From positions 1 to 9,174 of the forward strand of contig CAMWLD010000067.1 in NCBI GenBank assembly GCA_947175005.1: a stretch of 9,174 nt of DNA, read 5' to 3'. Shown here in pieces: positions 1 through 9,174 of the stretch. The notes below the pieces were generated by a model, which saw only the letters and a program-made list of their open reading frames with translations, was not told the origin of the DNA and made no database searches. Position 1 is the stretch's first letter, and each line of letters begins with the position of its first letter. Source of the DNA: an uncultured Ruminococcus sp. GTDB taxonomy: Bacteria > Bacillota > Clostridia > Oscillospirales > Ruminococcaceae. The translations under genes and the position numbers were made by a program.

Positions 1-466
1 GCTTTACAAGAGGCATCATAAGTATGGCAAAGGGTACGAACATACCGCTGACAATATAAAAATATATCAGCTTAAAGCCCTTTTTGCGGTTCATATTTCT
101 GCCAATAGCGTACCCCGTCATTGAATGGATAACCAGGGACAGAATAATGGTCGCACCCGTAATAACAACACTGTTTCCGAGTGAATGCCAAAAATCCGTT
201 ACCCGCATTGCCTCCGAAAAATTACCGAATCCGAAGCTTTTGGGCAGGGCGAGCGCTCCCGAAATATCATTTGTCATTTCCGACGGAGATTTAAATGCAA
301 TTATAACGGTCATATAAAGCGGGAACAAAATTGTCAGACAGCCGAGTATAAGCAGGATAGTAAGAAATATGCTTGATCTTCCGTCCTTATCGTCACGTAT
401 CTCGCTTGCGGATTTTATATTTACCTTAACAGGCTCGGGAACAAAATAATTATTTGTATCACTCAT
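1..466 (-). CDS. Partial MalG-type sugar ABC transporter permease (C-terminus cut by window edge)
   Basis: This is the second inner-membrane permease of a CUT1-type carbohydrate ABC importer. It should pair with the permease encoded just upstream to form the sugar channel. The ATG is at 466-464, and 155 codons are readable before the frame runs off the left edge with no stop. The protein begins MSDTNNYFVPEPVKV, with a cytoplasmic tail of about 30 residues. Hydrophobic segments follow at about residues 31-57, 98-122 and 132-153. The GYAIGR stretch near residues 118-123 is typical of MalG-like permeases. The EAA loop that contacts the ATPase lies in the missing part. The start is fixed by an AGGAGG ribosome binding site located inside the last codons of the preceding gene, and the stop of that gene overlaps this start as ATGA, which suggests translational coupling. 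The family assignment is firm. The substrate is inferred from the neighbours only. Confidence 0.9.
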   Translation of the reverse strand, partial: MSDTNNYFVPEPVKVNIKSASEIRDDKDGRSSIFLTILLILGCLTILFPLYMTVIIAFKSPSEMTNDISGALALPKSFGFGNFSEAMRVTDFWHSLGNSVVITGATIILSLVIHSMTGYAIGRNMNRKKGFKLIYFYIVSGMFVPFAILMMPLVK

Positions 467-1341
467 AGCTGCTCCTCCTTATTATTGGTAATGATCATCT
501 GAATAATTGAGATAGTAACTATCACCGCAAAGAACATTACTGCATTTGCGCTCTGGAATCCGAATTGTCCGCCGTCCATACCGTTTCTGTAAATAAGGTA
601 GGAAATGGATTCGGTGCTTTGAGCGGGACCTCCCTTTGTGAGAGCCATTATCTGATCGAATACCATAAGCATATTTTTAGTGCTGAGTACAAGGTTTGTC
701 GATACAAACGGCATAAGCATGGGGAAAGTAAGGTCTTTGAATTCCTGCCAGCGTGTCGCGCCGTCTATCATTCCCGCCTCGTGAATTTCCGCAGGTATCG
801 TCTGCAAGCCCGAAATGTAAATTATCGTGTTCATTGCCACAGCTTGCCATACTCCTACTATAAAAACGCCTATCCATGCATATTTCTCGCTTGCAAGAAT
901 ACTGTTTTTAAGAAACCCGATATTGAGCGAATCACCTACAGCCGGGACTATGTAGGTGAAAATAAAGCTGAAAATATAGCCGATAATAAGTCCGCCCAAA
1001 ATGTTCGGCAGGAAATATATTCCCCGCAGCAAACTCTTGCATTTGATCCTGCTGTTAAGTCCAAGCGCAAGAATAAGGCTTAACAGATTGACAAGCACTG
1101 TTCCCGCAAGCGCATACTTAAAGGTGAACAGATATGAATTGCCCACTCTTGAATCGGTAAAAAGATCAATGTAGTTGCGGATTCCCACAAAGTCATAGCT
1201 TCCATACCCACGGTAGTTGGTAAAGCTGTAAACTGCGCCTGTTATCAGCGGAACAGTGTTGAACATCACAAAAAGGATAAGAGCAGGAACCACCATTGCA
1301 ATATAGGTCTTCTGCCTTTCGGACATTTTCTTTTTATTCAT
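463..1341 (-). CDS. MalF-type sugar ABC transporter permease
   Basis: This 292-residue protein is the first permease of a CUT1 carbohydrate ABC importer in the cytoplasmic membrane. Its length is normal for the family. Hydrophobic segments are visible at about residues 12-34, 76-96, 108-132, 153-178 and 264-286, with a weaker one near 211-232. The conserved EAA cytoplasmic loop, which docks onto the ATPase, starts at E188-A189-G190 and continues through G194 to P207 (EAG, MIDGATRW, then LTFPML). This spacing is characteristic of MalF/LacF/MsmF-type proteins. The chosen ATG at 1341-1339 is preceded by AGGAGG about 9 bases upstream. A second Met at residue 6 is a less likely start. The gene begins inside the end of the binding-protein gene (8-bp overlap) and ends in a 4-bp ATGA overlap with the next permease, so the three genes almost certainly form one operon. 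The exact sugar is unknown. Confidence 0.95.
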   Translation of the reverse strand: MNKKKMSERQKTYIAMVVPALILFVMFNTVPLITGAVYSFTNYRGYGSYDFVGIRNYIDLFTDSRVGNSYLFTFKYALAGTVLVNLLSLILALGLNSRIKCKSLLRGIYFLPNILGGLIIGYIFSFIFTYIVPAVGDSLNIGFLKNSILASEKYAWIGVFIVGVWQAVAMNTIIYISGLQTIPAEIHEAGMIDGATRWQEFKDLTFPMLMPFVSTNLVLSTKNMLMVFDQIMALTKGGPAQSTESISYLIYRNGMDGGQFGFQSANAVMFFAVIVTISIIQMIITNNKEEQL

Positions 1342-2626
1342 TATTTCCTGCCTCCTCGTGCTTTTTTATTTTTGCTATAAGGTCTCTGTTGTACCTCGCC
1401 CATTCCGTATCAAACCTGTCAAGAAAAATTTCTGCGGAATTTTCGCTTTTATCCATAAGATAGGTCTGTATAAGAGCGTCAACGCTCATTTCGCTGGGAT
1501 AATGGTGGTCGTGGAAATCGGACATTCTCCCTTCCTTTATATAATCCGCCATACCGTCCAGCATTGAGGGAAGCCTAAAATCCCCCTCCTTGCAGGGTAT
1601 ACCGCCCTGATCGTCAAGGTATATCTGAACGGTCTCGTCATTGTTCAGAAAACGCAGAACCTCGTAAGCAGCTTCTTTGTTTTTTGATTCTTTCATAATG
1701 CAGAATTGCAAATCCACACCCGAATTAAGAACATTGTCCGCCTCGTTTTCATTTGCCGGGAATGTAAAGGAGTCAATGTTCATATCGGGATTTGTGGATA
1801 ATATCTGCGGCACTGCATAGCTGCCTATGGGGTACATTGCCGACTCGCCCCGCGCAAAGGCTGTGCAAGCGTCGTTATAGCTGTATGCATAAGGATTAGG
1901 CTCGGCATAATCGAGCAGCCGCTTTATTTTATCCGCAACCTCGCCGTACTCCGCTTTAAAGGTCGTCTTTCCCGCATTTACGCTGCTGCATACATCCGAG
2001 GGCGCAAGTCCCACTGCGAGAGCGTTCCAGGGAGCAAGACAGGTCCATGTGTCCTTGAAGCCGAAGTATAACGGTGTTGTTCCCGTCGCTTTTATCTCCT
2101 CACACAGCGATATAAATTCGCTCCATGTCTCGGGAATTTCCCAGCCGTTTTCTTCAAACATATCCTTGTTGTAAAGTATCCCCGCGCAGTTTGCCGCATA
2201 AGGCAGAGCATATACGCCGTCTGTTTGAATGAACTCAAGCTCCTTCTCCATTTTGAGATAAGCAGGCTTTACATCATTAATAATATCAAGGTCGGAAATA
2301 TCCTCAAACAAATCTGCGTCAAGGAAATTCGAGTAGTTTATGTCGCCGCCTATTCCCACAATATCTGGATAATCCTCTCTTATCAGCCTTGTTTTTAGCA
2401 CGGTCATTGCCTCGTTGGGAGATTCGATCTTTAGTGTAATATCGTTGTGAGTCTCGTTGAATCTCTTTTCAATCTCTTCAAAGGCCTTTACCGCTTCGGG
2501 CTTGTATTGCAACATGGTGATATGAATTTTTCCGTCGCCGCTGTCTGCCGTACAGCCCTGTAAAAGCAGCGTTGACGAAACCGCCGCAGCCGTAAGCAGC
2601 GCTCTCAATGCCTTACCTTTTTTCAT
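1334..2626 (-). CDS. Lipoprotein sugar-binding protein of an ABC importer
   Basis: This 430-residue extracellular solute-binding protein (SBP_bac_1/8-like, the family of MsmE and MalE) captures an oligosaccharide and delivers it to the two downstream permeases. The N-terminus is a classic lipoprotein signal: MKKGKALRALL, a hydrophobic stretch, then the lipobox LLQGC with Cys25 as the predicted lipidated residue anchoring the protein to the outer face of the membrane. Family hallmarks include the YALPYAANCAGILYNKDMF stretch and the following PETWSEF. The frame is open up to 2677, but I chose the ATG at 2626-2624. AGGAGG lies 8 bases before it, the lipoprotein signal starts there, and the upstream ATG at 2677 falls inside the predicted promoter. 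The gene is first in the operon and overlaps the MalF-type permease by 8 bp. The ligand is not readable from sequence. A beta-galactoside is inferred from the neighbouring hydrolases. Confidence 0.93.
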   Translation of the reverse strand: MKKGKALRALLTAAAVSSTLLLQGCTADSGDGKIHITMLQYKPEAVKAFEEIEKRFNETHNDITLKIESPNEAMTVLKTRLIREDYPDIVGIGGDINYSNFLDADLFEDISDLDIINDVKPAYLKMEKELEFIQTDGVYALPYAANCAGILYNKDMFEENGWEIPETWSEFISLCEEIKATGTTPLYFGFKDTWTCLAPWNALAVGLAPSDVCSSVNAGKTTFKAEYGEVADKIKRLLDYAEPNPYAYSYNDACTAFARGESAMYPIGSYAVPQILSTNPDMNIDSFTFPANENEADNVLNSGVDLQFCIMKESKNKEAAYEVLRFLNNDETVQIYLDDQGGIPCKEGDFRLPSMLDGMADYIKEGRMSDFHDHHYPSEMSVDALIQTYLMDKSENSAEIFLDRFDTEWARYNRDLIAKIKKHEEAGNNE

Positions 2627-2634
2627 ATGCAGTT

Positions 2635-2640
2635 CCTCCT
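2635..2640 (-). promoter_or_regulatory. Ribosome binding site of the sugar-binding protein
   Basis: AGGAGG on the minus strand, 8 bases before the ATG at 2626-2624. It decides the start in favour of the 430-residue lipoprotein over the 447-residue alternative, which has no comparable site. Confidence 0.85.
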
Positions 2641-2667
2641 TTAAGTAAGATGTTTTCCTTAGTAACC

Positions 2668-2697
2668 AGTATAACATACCATAATGCGTTCTGTAAA
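2668..2697 (-). promoter_or_regulatory. Predicted sigma-A promoter of the transporter operon
   Basis: On the minus strand a -35 box TTTACA (2697-2692; 5 of 6 match to TTGACA) is followed after 18 bases by a -10 box TATACT (2673-2668; 5 of 6 match to TATAAT). The -10 is preceded by TG and one base, forming an extended -10. Transcription would start near 2661 and give a leader of about 35 bases ahead of the binding-protein ATG. No experimental support is available here. Confidence 0.65.
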
Positions 2698-2713
2698 TCT
2701 CATAATTCCATAA
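2677..2713 (-). promoter_or_regulatory. Candidate AraC-family operator: TTATG direct repeats around the -35 box
   Basis: On the minus strand TTATG occurs three times: TTATGGAA at 2713-2706, TTATGAGA at 2705-2698 and TTATGGTA at 2684-2677. The second and third copies are 21 bp apart, two helical turns, and flank the -35 box of the predicted operon promoter. AraC-family activators often bind direct repeats about 21 bp apart next to or over the -35 box. The repeats are short and the region is AT-rich, so chance is a real possibility. Confidence 0.3.
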
Positions 2714-2758
2714 GTTTTATACCAATTTGTCATTTTTTCCTCTTATATATAAATAATA

Positions 2759-2787
2759 TTGCATTTTGGCATATTTTGTGATATACT
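2759..2787 (+). promoter_or_regulatory. Candidate promoter of the AraC-family regulator gene
   Basis: TATACT at 2782-2787 preceded by TG and one base makes an extended -10. A weak -35, TTGCAT (2759-2764), lies 17 bases upstream. Transcription would begin near 2794 and leave an unusually long leader of about 180 bases before the regulator ATG. A weaker alternative closer to the gene is TTTACA at 2871-2876, but it lacks a good -10 at the right distance. Confidence 0.45.
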
Positions 2788-2935
2788 TATAAAAAAGATA
2801 GCTTTCTTTTTCTTAGTATTACTCAATTTTATCGTTATATCAGTTTTAATTTTCTTTTTTATATACCTGTTTTACAGTCGTACAAAACTGTTAAATGCAG
2901 CCGAACGATTTTAGCAAGCAGTATCAAACTACGAT

Positions 2936-2946
2936 TTACATTGTAA
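2936..2946. repeat. Small perfect inverted repeat in the regulator leader
   Basis: TTACA-T-TGTAA is an 11-base palindrome about 15 bases upstream of the ribosome binding site of the AraC-family gene. It is nested in a looser pair of arms, CCGAAC at 2901-2906 and GTTCGG at 2955-2960, which could close a stem ending directly before the ribosome binding site. It could be an autoregulatory operator or an RNA fold. It is short enough to be accidental. Confidence 0.25.
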
Positions 2947-2960
2947 CCGTACTTGTTCGG

Positions 2961-2967
2961 AAAGGAG
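2961..2967 (+). promoter_or_regulatory. Ribosome binding site of the AraC-family regulator
   Basis: AAAGGAG lies 8 bases before the ATG at 2976. The upstream in-frame ATG at 2895 has no such site, so this motif decides the start. Confidence 0.8.
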
Positions 2968-2975
2968 CGATTTAT

Positions 2976-3827
2976 ATGAAAGACTTACTTTTTTCCGTGT
3001 TTCCCAATGAAAACTTTATTGACCTCAGCCTGTATCAATTCGGACGTGAACAGTGTAGCCCCGCACATTCATTCGGTCCCGCCGCAAGGAACCATTATCT
3101 TTTTCATTATGTTATCTCGGGAACGGGACATCTTATGGCTGACAACAGCAGCGGCGAAACAAAGGAATACTCAATAAAAAGTATGCAAGGCTTTATGATC
3201 TTCCCCGATCAGATAACCACATATATTGCCGACAAAAATATGCCCTGGGAATATATATGGATCGAGTTTGACGGACTGCGTGCAAAGTCTATCATTGACG
3301 CGACCGGTTTGTCCCCCGATAACCCCGTATATAAGGCAAGATCAAAGGAACTGCGGGAAAATATGATGAATGAAATGATCTACATTGCGGATAATGGAGA
3401 TTCTTCGCCATTTCATCTTATAGGTCATCTTTACTTGTTTATAGATTATCTTGCACGTTCGGCAGCAGAAATAAAAATTCGTCAGGGCAGCCGTCTGCGG
3501 GATTTTTACATACACGAAGCCCTTGCTTTTATAGAGCAGAATTTTCAAAACAATATTTCGGTGGAGGATATTGCGGATGTTTGCGTTCTTAACAGGAGCT
3601 ATTTCGGAAAAATCTTCAAAGAAGCAGTGGGAAAATCACCGCAGGATTTTCTGCTGAATTACCGTATGGTAAAAGCCGCCGAGCTTTTAAAGCTTACAAA
3701 GCTTTCCGTAGGAGATATAAGCAATGCAGTAGGGTACGACAATCAGCTGCACTTCTCACGTGCTTTTAAAAATATTTATGGGCTCTCTCCCAAAAATTGG
3801 CGTACAGAACAAATGCTGAAGGGGTAA
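2976..3827 (+). CDS. AraC-family transcriptional regulator
   Basis: This 283-residue protein is likely the sugar-responsive activator of the locus. The N-terminal half (about residues 5-165) is a cupin-like AraC_binding domain, with the typical YLFHYVISGTGHL stretch and WEYIWIEFDG further on. The C-terminal AraC DNA-binding domain begins near residue 178. Its first helix-turn-helix is about residues 194-218 (ISVEDIADVCVLNRSYFGKIF). The second is about 243-272, ending in the family signature GYDNQLHFSRAFKNIYGLSP. Length and architecture match MsmR/RafR-type regulators that sit beside sugar ABC transporters. The ATG at 2976 was chosen for its ribosome binding site. An open extension to 2895 (27 residues) lacks one and does not resemble the domain. 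The gene diverges from the transporter operon and lies 124 bp upstream of the GH2 gene on the same strand, with no clear terminator between, so read-through is possible. The inducer is unknown. Confidence 0.92.
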   Translation: MKDLLFSVFPNENFIDLSLYQFGREQCSPAHSFGPAARNHYLFHYVISGTGHLMADNSSGETKEYSIKSMQGFMIFPDQITTYIADKNMPWEYIWIEFDGLRAKSIIDATGLSPDNPVYKARSKELRENMMNEMIYIADNGDSSPFHLIGHLYLFIDYLARSAAEIKIRQGSRLRDFYIHEALAFIEQNFQNNISVEDIADVCVLNRSYFGKIFKEAVGKSPQDFLLNYRMVKAAELLKLTKLSVGDISNAVGYDNQLHFSRAFKNIYGLSPKNWRTEQMLKG

Positions 3828-3865
3828 AATACTTTTTTTAAAATGACATAATTTTCAAAATAATA

Positions 3866-3892
3866 TTGACTGAAAGGGAAAAAACTTATAAA
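3866..3892 (+). promoter_or_regulatory. Candidate promoter of the 710-residue GH2 gene
   Basis: TTGACT (3866-3871; 5 of 6 match to the -35 consensus) is followed by TATAAA (3887-3892). The 15-base spacing is shorter than the ideal 17. Transcription would start near 3899 and give a leader of about 50 bases. The short spacing would fit a promoter that needs an activator, but the gene could also be read from the AraC promoter. Confidence 0.35.
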
Positions 3893-3915
3893 CAAAAAAT
3901 CAATAATTTTAATTT

Positions 3916-3930
3916 ACCGTTTAATACGGT
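3916..3930. repeat. Inverted repeat just upstream of the GH2 ribosome binding site
   Basis: ACCGT-TTAAT-ACGGT is a perfect 5-base-arm inverted repeat ending 9 bases before the GGAGG at 3940-3944. It sits between the candidate promoter and the start codon. It could be an operator or a small leader hairpin. The function is not determined. Confidence 0.3.
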
Positions 3931-3951
3931 TATAATGTCGGAGGCGATAAT

Positions 3952-6084
3952 ATGAATAATTTAATATCAAACACAGTTGAGACTTACGGAAGAACAACCG
4001 TAACTTTGAACTGCGGCTGGCGTTTTTTAAAGCTTGCACAAAAGGACGGTCTTTCCGAGCTTGCTTTTGAATCGGCGGATTTTGACGACAGCGCTTGGGA
4101 GGAAATTTCCCTGCCCCATACATGGAACAGCATTGACGGCGCAGACGGAAAATCAGGCGACGGTGAAGAAAAAGAGGGATATTACCGAGGACTTGGCGGA
4201 TACAGAAAATCATTTTATTTTCCCGAAAGCAAGTATAAGGAGAAATCCGTTTTTATTGAGTTTAAGGGTGCAAATACCGTTACCGAGCTTTATATAAACG
4301 GCAGCCTTGCGGGCAGACATGAGGGCGGTTACTCGGCTTTCAGATTTGATATTACATCTCTTATCAAGCTTGATTCGGAAAATATTTTTGCCGCCCGGGT
4401 AAGCAACGCCCCCACGGACTATATCGCGCCTATTACGGAACAGGGCGACTTTACAAAAATGGGCGGCATATACCGTGACGTTAATATCATTGCGGCAGAG
4501 CCTGTGCATATCGACCTTACGGATTTCGGCTCGTCGGGAATTTATGTTACTCCGAAAAATATTTCCGAAGTTCATTCCGATACCGACGTTATCGTCAAGA
4601 CTGCAAATGACAGCAGCAAAAGCAGAACGGTAAATGTTTCCGTGAAAATTTCAGATGCCGACGGAAAAATATGCGCTTTTGAAAGCCGCCAAACAACTCT
4701 TTTGCCGCAGGAAAAATCGCAGATAAAATTAACTCTGCCTATCAATGAGCCGATTTTATGGAACGGTACCGAAAATCCTTATCTTTACACTGCCGAAATC
4801 ACTATTGAAGAGGACGGTAAAATTCTTGACGGCTGCATACAAAAATTCGGCATACGGACGTATCACATTGACCCCGAAAACGGCTTTTTCCTCAATGGAA
4901 AATATCTCGATCTGCATGGCGTAAACTATCATCAGGACAGCTTTGAAAACGGCTGGGCAATGACCAACTGGCAGCGGGAGCGTGACTATAAAATGATCCG
5001 TAAAATGGGCTGCACATCTGTCAGAATGGCTCATTATCAGCACGACCAATACGAATATGAGCTTTGCGACAGACTCGGTCTTACGGTATGGACGGAGATC
5101 GGGATAGTCAATAAAATGTCCGCAGAGGGAAATAATGACCTTACCCTTTCGGATAAATTTGCGGATAATGCAAAGCAGCAGCTTACCGAGCTTATCCGTC
5201 AGAATTACAATCACCCGTCTGTAATAGTGTGGGGAATTTCAAATGAGCTTCATCAGATGACGGAGGAAATTTTAGGCATACATACAGAGCTTTGCCGTCT
5301 TGCAAAAACAGAGGATCAGACCCGTCTTACCACATTTGCCGACAATCAGTTCTGGGGAAAATTTTTAGAGCTTCCAACAGACGCGGTGGGATACAACAGA
5401 TATTTCGGCTGGTACAAGGACGCAGGTCCTGCCGAAAAATTCGGCGAATGGCTCGATTCATATCATGGCACAAGGGATAACCGTCCCATATGCGTTTCCG
5501 AATACGGAGGCGGTGCGGCGCTCTCTCAATTTAAGGATAACATTGACTGGCAGACGGACATTGACCCATGGGGAAAGCGGCACTATCAGAATTACCAGTC
5601 GGCAATGCACGAAAAAATTTGGGCGCAGCTTGCGGAAAGACCGTATCTTTGGGGCAAATATATCTGGTGTATGTTTGATTTTGCCTCGGACGGGCGCAAT
5701 GAGGGCGACACCAACGGACAAAACGACAAGGGGCTTGTTACCCGTAAGCGTATACCGAAGGATTCATTTTATTTTTACAAATCAGTCTGGAATGACGAGC
5801 CTATGCTTCATCTTACGGAAAAAAATTTCAGTCTCCGAGGAAGCATTGTTCCGCAGATAAAGGCATACTCAAATGCGGACAGCGCAGAATTATTCATAAA
5901 CGGCGTTTCGCAGGGGACAATAAATCGCACCGACCTTGACAGCGCATTTGCAACGGTATTTATTTGGAAAAATACCATGATCGCAGAGAACAAAGAAAAC
6001 GAAATACTTGTAAAAGCTCATTTTTCTGACGGAGCGATATTAGAGGATAAAGCTGTGTGGACAGGAGCTTATACTAAGTCTTAA
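3952..6084 (+). CDS. GH2-family glycosidase, probable cytoplasmic beta-galactosidase
   Basis: This 710-residue retaining glycosidase of family GH2 probably releases terminal beta-galactose from imported oligosaccharides. Domains in order: an N-terminal sugar-binding jelly roll (about residues 15-180, with SLPHTWN and YYRGLGGYRKSFYFP), an immunoglobulin-like domain (about 190-300), the catalytic TIM barrel (about 310-605) and a C-terminal DUF4982-like domain (about 625-705, YSNADSAELFINGVSQG). The barrel shows HGVNYHQD (322-329), the HYQHDQ motif starting at H361, the predicted acid/base E432 in WGISNELH, and the predicted nucleophile E517 in VSEYGGG. The run from MFDFASDGRNEGD to KGLVTRKR resembles GH2 beta-galactosidases more than glucuronidases or mannosidases. 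There is no signal peptide, so it acts on imported sugar. GGAGG 7 bases before the ATG supports the start. It is unlike the LacZ downstream in length and lacks the beta-galactosidase small-chain domain. Specificity for galactose is inference. Confidence 0.9.
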   Translation: MNNLISNTVETYGRTTVTLNCGWRFLKLAQKDGLSELAFESADFDDSAWEEISLPHTWNSIDGADGKSGDGEEKEGYYRGLGGYRKSFYFPESKYKEKSVFIEFKGANTVTELYINGSLAGRHEGGYSAFRFDITSLIKLDSENIFAARVSNAPTDYIAPITEQGDFTKMGGIYRDVNIIAAEPVHIDLTDFGSSGIYVTPKNISEVHSDTDVIVKTANDSSKSRTVNVSVKISDADGKICAFESRQTTLLPQEKSQIKLTLPINEPILWNGTENPYLYTAEITIEEDGKILDGCIQKFGIRTYHIDPENGFFLNGKYLDLHGVNYHQDSFENGWAMTNWQRERDYKMIRKMGCTSVRMAHYQHDQYEYELCDRLGLTVWTEIGIVNKMSAEGNNDLTLSDKFADNAKQQLTELIRQNYNHPSVIVWGISNELHQMTEEILGIHTELCRLAKTEDQTRLTTFADNQFWGKFLELPTDAVGYNRYFGWYKDAGPAEKFGEWLDSYHGTRDNRPICVSEYGGGAALSQFKDNIDWQTDIDPWGKRHYQNYQSAMHEKIWAQLAERPYLWGKYIWCMFDFASDGRNEGDTNGQNDKGLVTRKRIPKDSFYFYKSVWNDEPMLHLTEKNFSLRGSIVPQIKAYSNADSAELFINGVSQGTINRTDLDSAFATVFIWKNTMIAENKENEILVKAHFSDGAILEDKAVWTGAYTKS

Positions 6085-6107
6085 AGCATACGAAGAAAAT
6101 AAAAAAA

Positions 6108-6141
6108 TAACCGCTCAAAGGCAATTGCTTTCGGGCGGTTA
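6108..6141. terminator. Bidirectional rho-independent terminator between convergent genes
   Basis: A hairpin is formed by TAACCGCTC (6108-6116) pairing with GGGCGGTTA (6133-6141), nine pairs with one G-U. An unpaired C at 6132 separates this from an inner AAAG/CTTT stem, and the loop is GCAATTG. On the plus strand it is followed by CTTTTGTAT. On the minus strand the A-run before the hairpin reads as TTATTTTTTTATTTTC. It lies between the stop codons of the two GH2 genes (6084 and 6208) and can end both transcripts; the minus-strand T tract is the stronger one. Confidence 0.8.
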
Positions 6142-6207
6142 CTTTTGTATAAATATACGGGAAAAATTCATGGCATTCCAACAGTACAAAGAATGTCGGC
6201 TATCGGT

Positions 6208-9174
<2,967 letters not shown>

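Larger units (their letters stand above)
2627..2975. promoter_or_regulatory. Divergent AT-rich regulatory region between transporter operon and AraC gene
   Basis: This 349-bp non-coding stretch separates two outward-facing transcription units. It is strongly AT-rich compared with the flanking genes. It holds a minus-strand promoter for the transporter operon (2668-2697), a plus-strand promoter candidate for the regulator (2759-2787), a 10-bp palindrome TTATATATAA at 2743-2752, TTATG repeats upstream of the operon, and a long leader in front of the regulator gene. I see no tRNA, terminator or convincing small gene in it. A regulator encoded next to its target operon usually binds in such a region, so this is the expected operator location (inference). 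Confidence 0.7.

Noticed and set aside
84..376. Two short overlapping plus-strand frames in the first 400 bases
   Set aside because: They are antisense to the MalG-type permease, whose translation is continuous and matches the family through the window edge.
565..1083. A 172-codon plus-strand frame antisense to the MalF-type permease
   Set aside because: It overlaps clear transmembrane and EAA-loop coding sequence on the other strand and resembles no protein family.
2627..2677. Upstream in-frame ATG at 2677 for the binding protein
   Set aside because: It has no ribosome binding site, precedes the expected lipoprotein signal by 17 residues, and lies within the predicted promoter, upstream of the predicted transcript start.
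2743..2752. Palindrome TTATATATAA as a regulator operator
   Set aside because: In a stretch of nearly pure A and T a 10-base palindrome is easily accidental; it has no second copy and is not at a telling position relative to either promoter.
2895..2975. Upstream in-frame ATG at 2895 for the AraC-family regulator
   Set aside because: No ribosome binding site precedes it, whereas AAAGGAG precedes the ATG at 2976 at ideal spacing; the extra 27 residues do not look like part of the sensor domain.
3931..3936. Perfect TATAAT as the -10 box for the GH2 gene
   Set aside because: Transcription would start around 3943, inside the GGAGG ribosome binding site, and no -35 box lies at a suitable distance.

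Overview
The window is a carbohydrate-uptake and glycoside-hydrolysis locus, most likely from a low-to-moderate GC Gram-positive anaerobe of the Clostridia (gut Oscillospiraceae/Ruminococcus-like). This placement is inferred from strong AGGAGG-type ribosome binding sites, a lipoprotein solute-binding protein, an ABC sugar transporter with no ATPase gene beside it, and the sequence style of the two glycosidases. No marker gene is present to prove it.

Layout, left to right. Positions 1-2626 hold a minus-strand transporter operon, read right to left: a lipoprotein sugar-binding protein (2626-1334), a MalF-type permease (1341-463) and a MalG-type permease (466 to beyond position 1). The genes overlap by 8 and 4 bp, so translation is probably coupled. 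Positions 2627-2975 are a very AT-rich divergent regulatory region with back-to-back extended -10 promoters. Positions 2976-3827 (+) encode an AraC-family regulator. After a 124-bp gap, 3952-6084 (+) encodes a 710-residue GH2 glycosidase, probably a beta-galactosidase. A stem-loop at 6108-6141 looks like a shared bidirectional terminator. The remainder, 6208-9174 (-), is the 3' 988 codons of a large LacZ-type GH2 beta-galactosidase whose start lies beyond the right edge.

How the genes probably work together: the binding protein captures an extracellular oligosaccharide and the two permeases import it, powered by an MsmK/MsiK-like ATPase that is presumably encoded elsewhere. The two GH2 enzymes then cleave it in the cytoplasm. 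The LacZ enzyme has an unseen N-terminus, and the 710-residue enzyme has no signal peptide. The AraC-type protein probably senses the sugar or a breakdown product and switches on the divergent transporter operon, and perhaps the hydrolases. Beta-galactosides or galacto-oligosaccharides are the likely substrates, but the exact sugar cannot be read from the sequence.

I do not see a novel system. The gene content is ordinary for a Gram-positive polysaccharide-utilisation locus. The points worth a second look are the operator-like repeats in the divergent region, the pairing of two dissimilar GH2 enzymes, the missing ATPase, and the aglycone-site differences of the LacZ homologue. Both ends of the window cut through genes.
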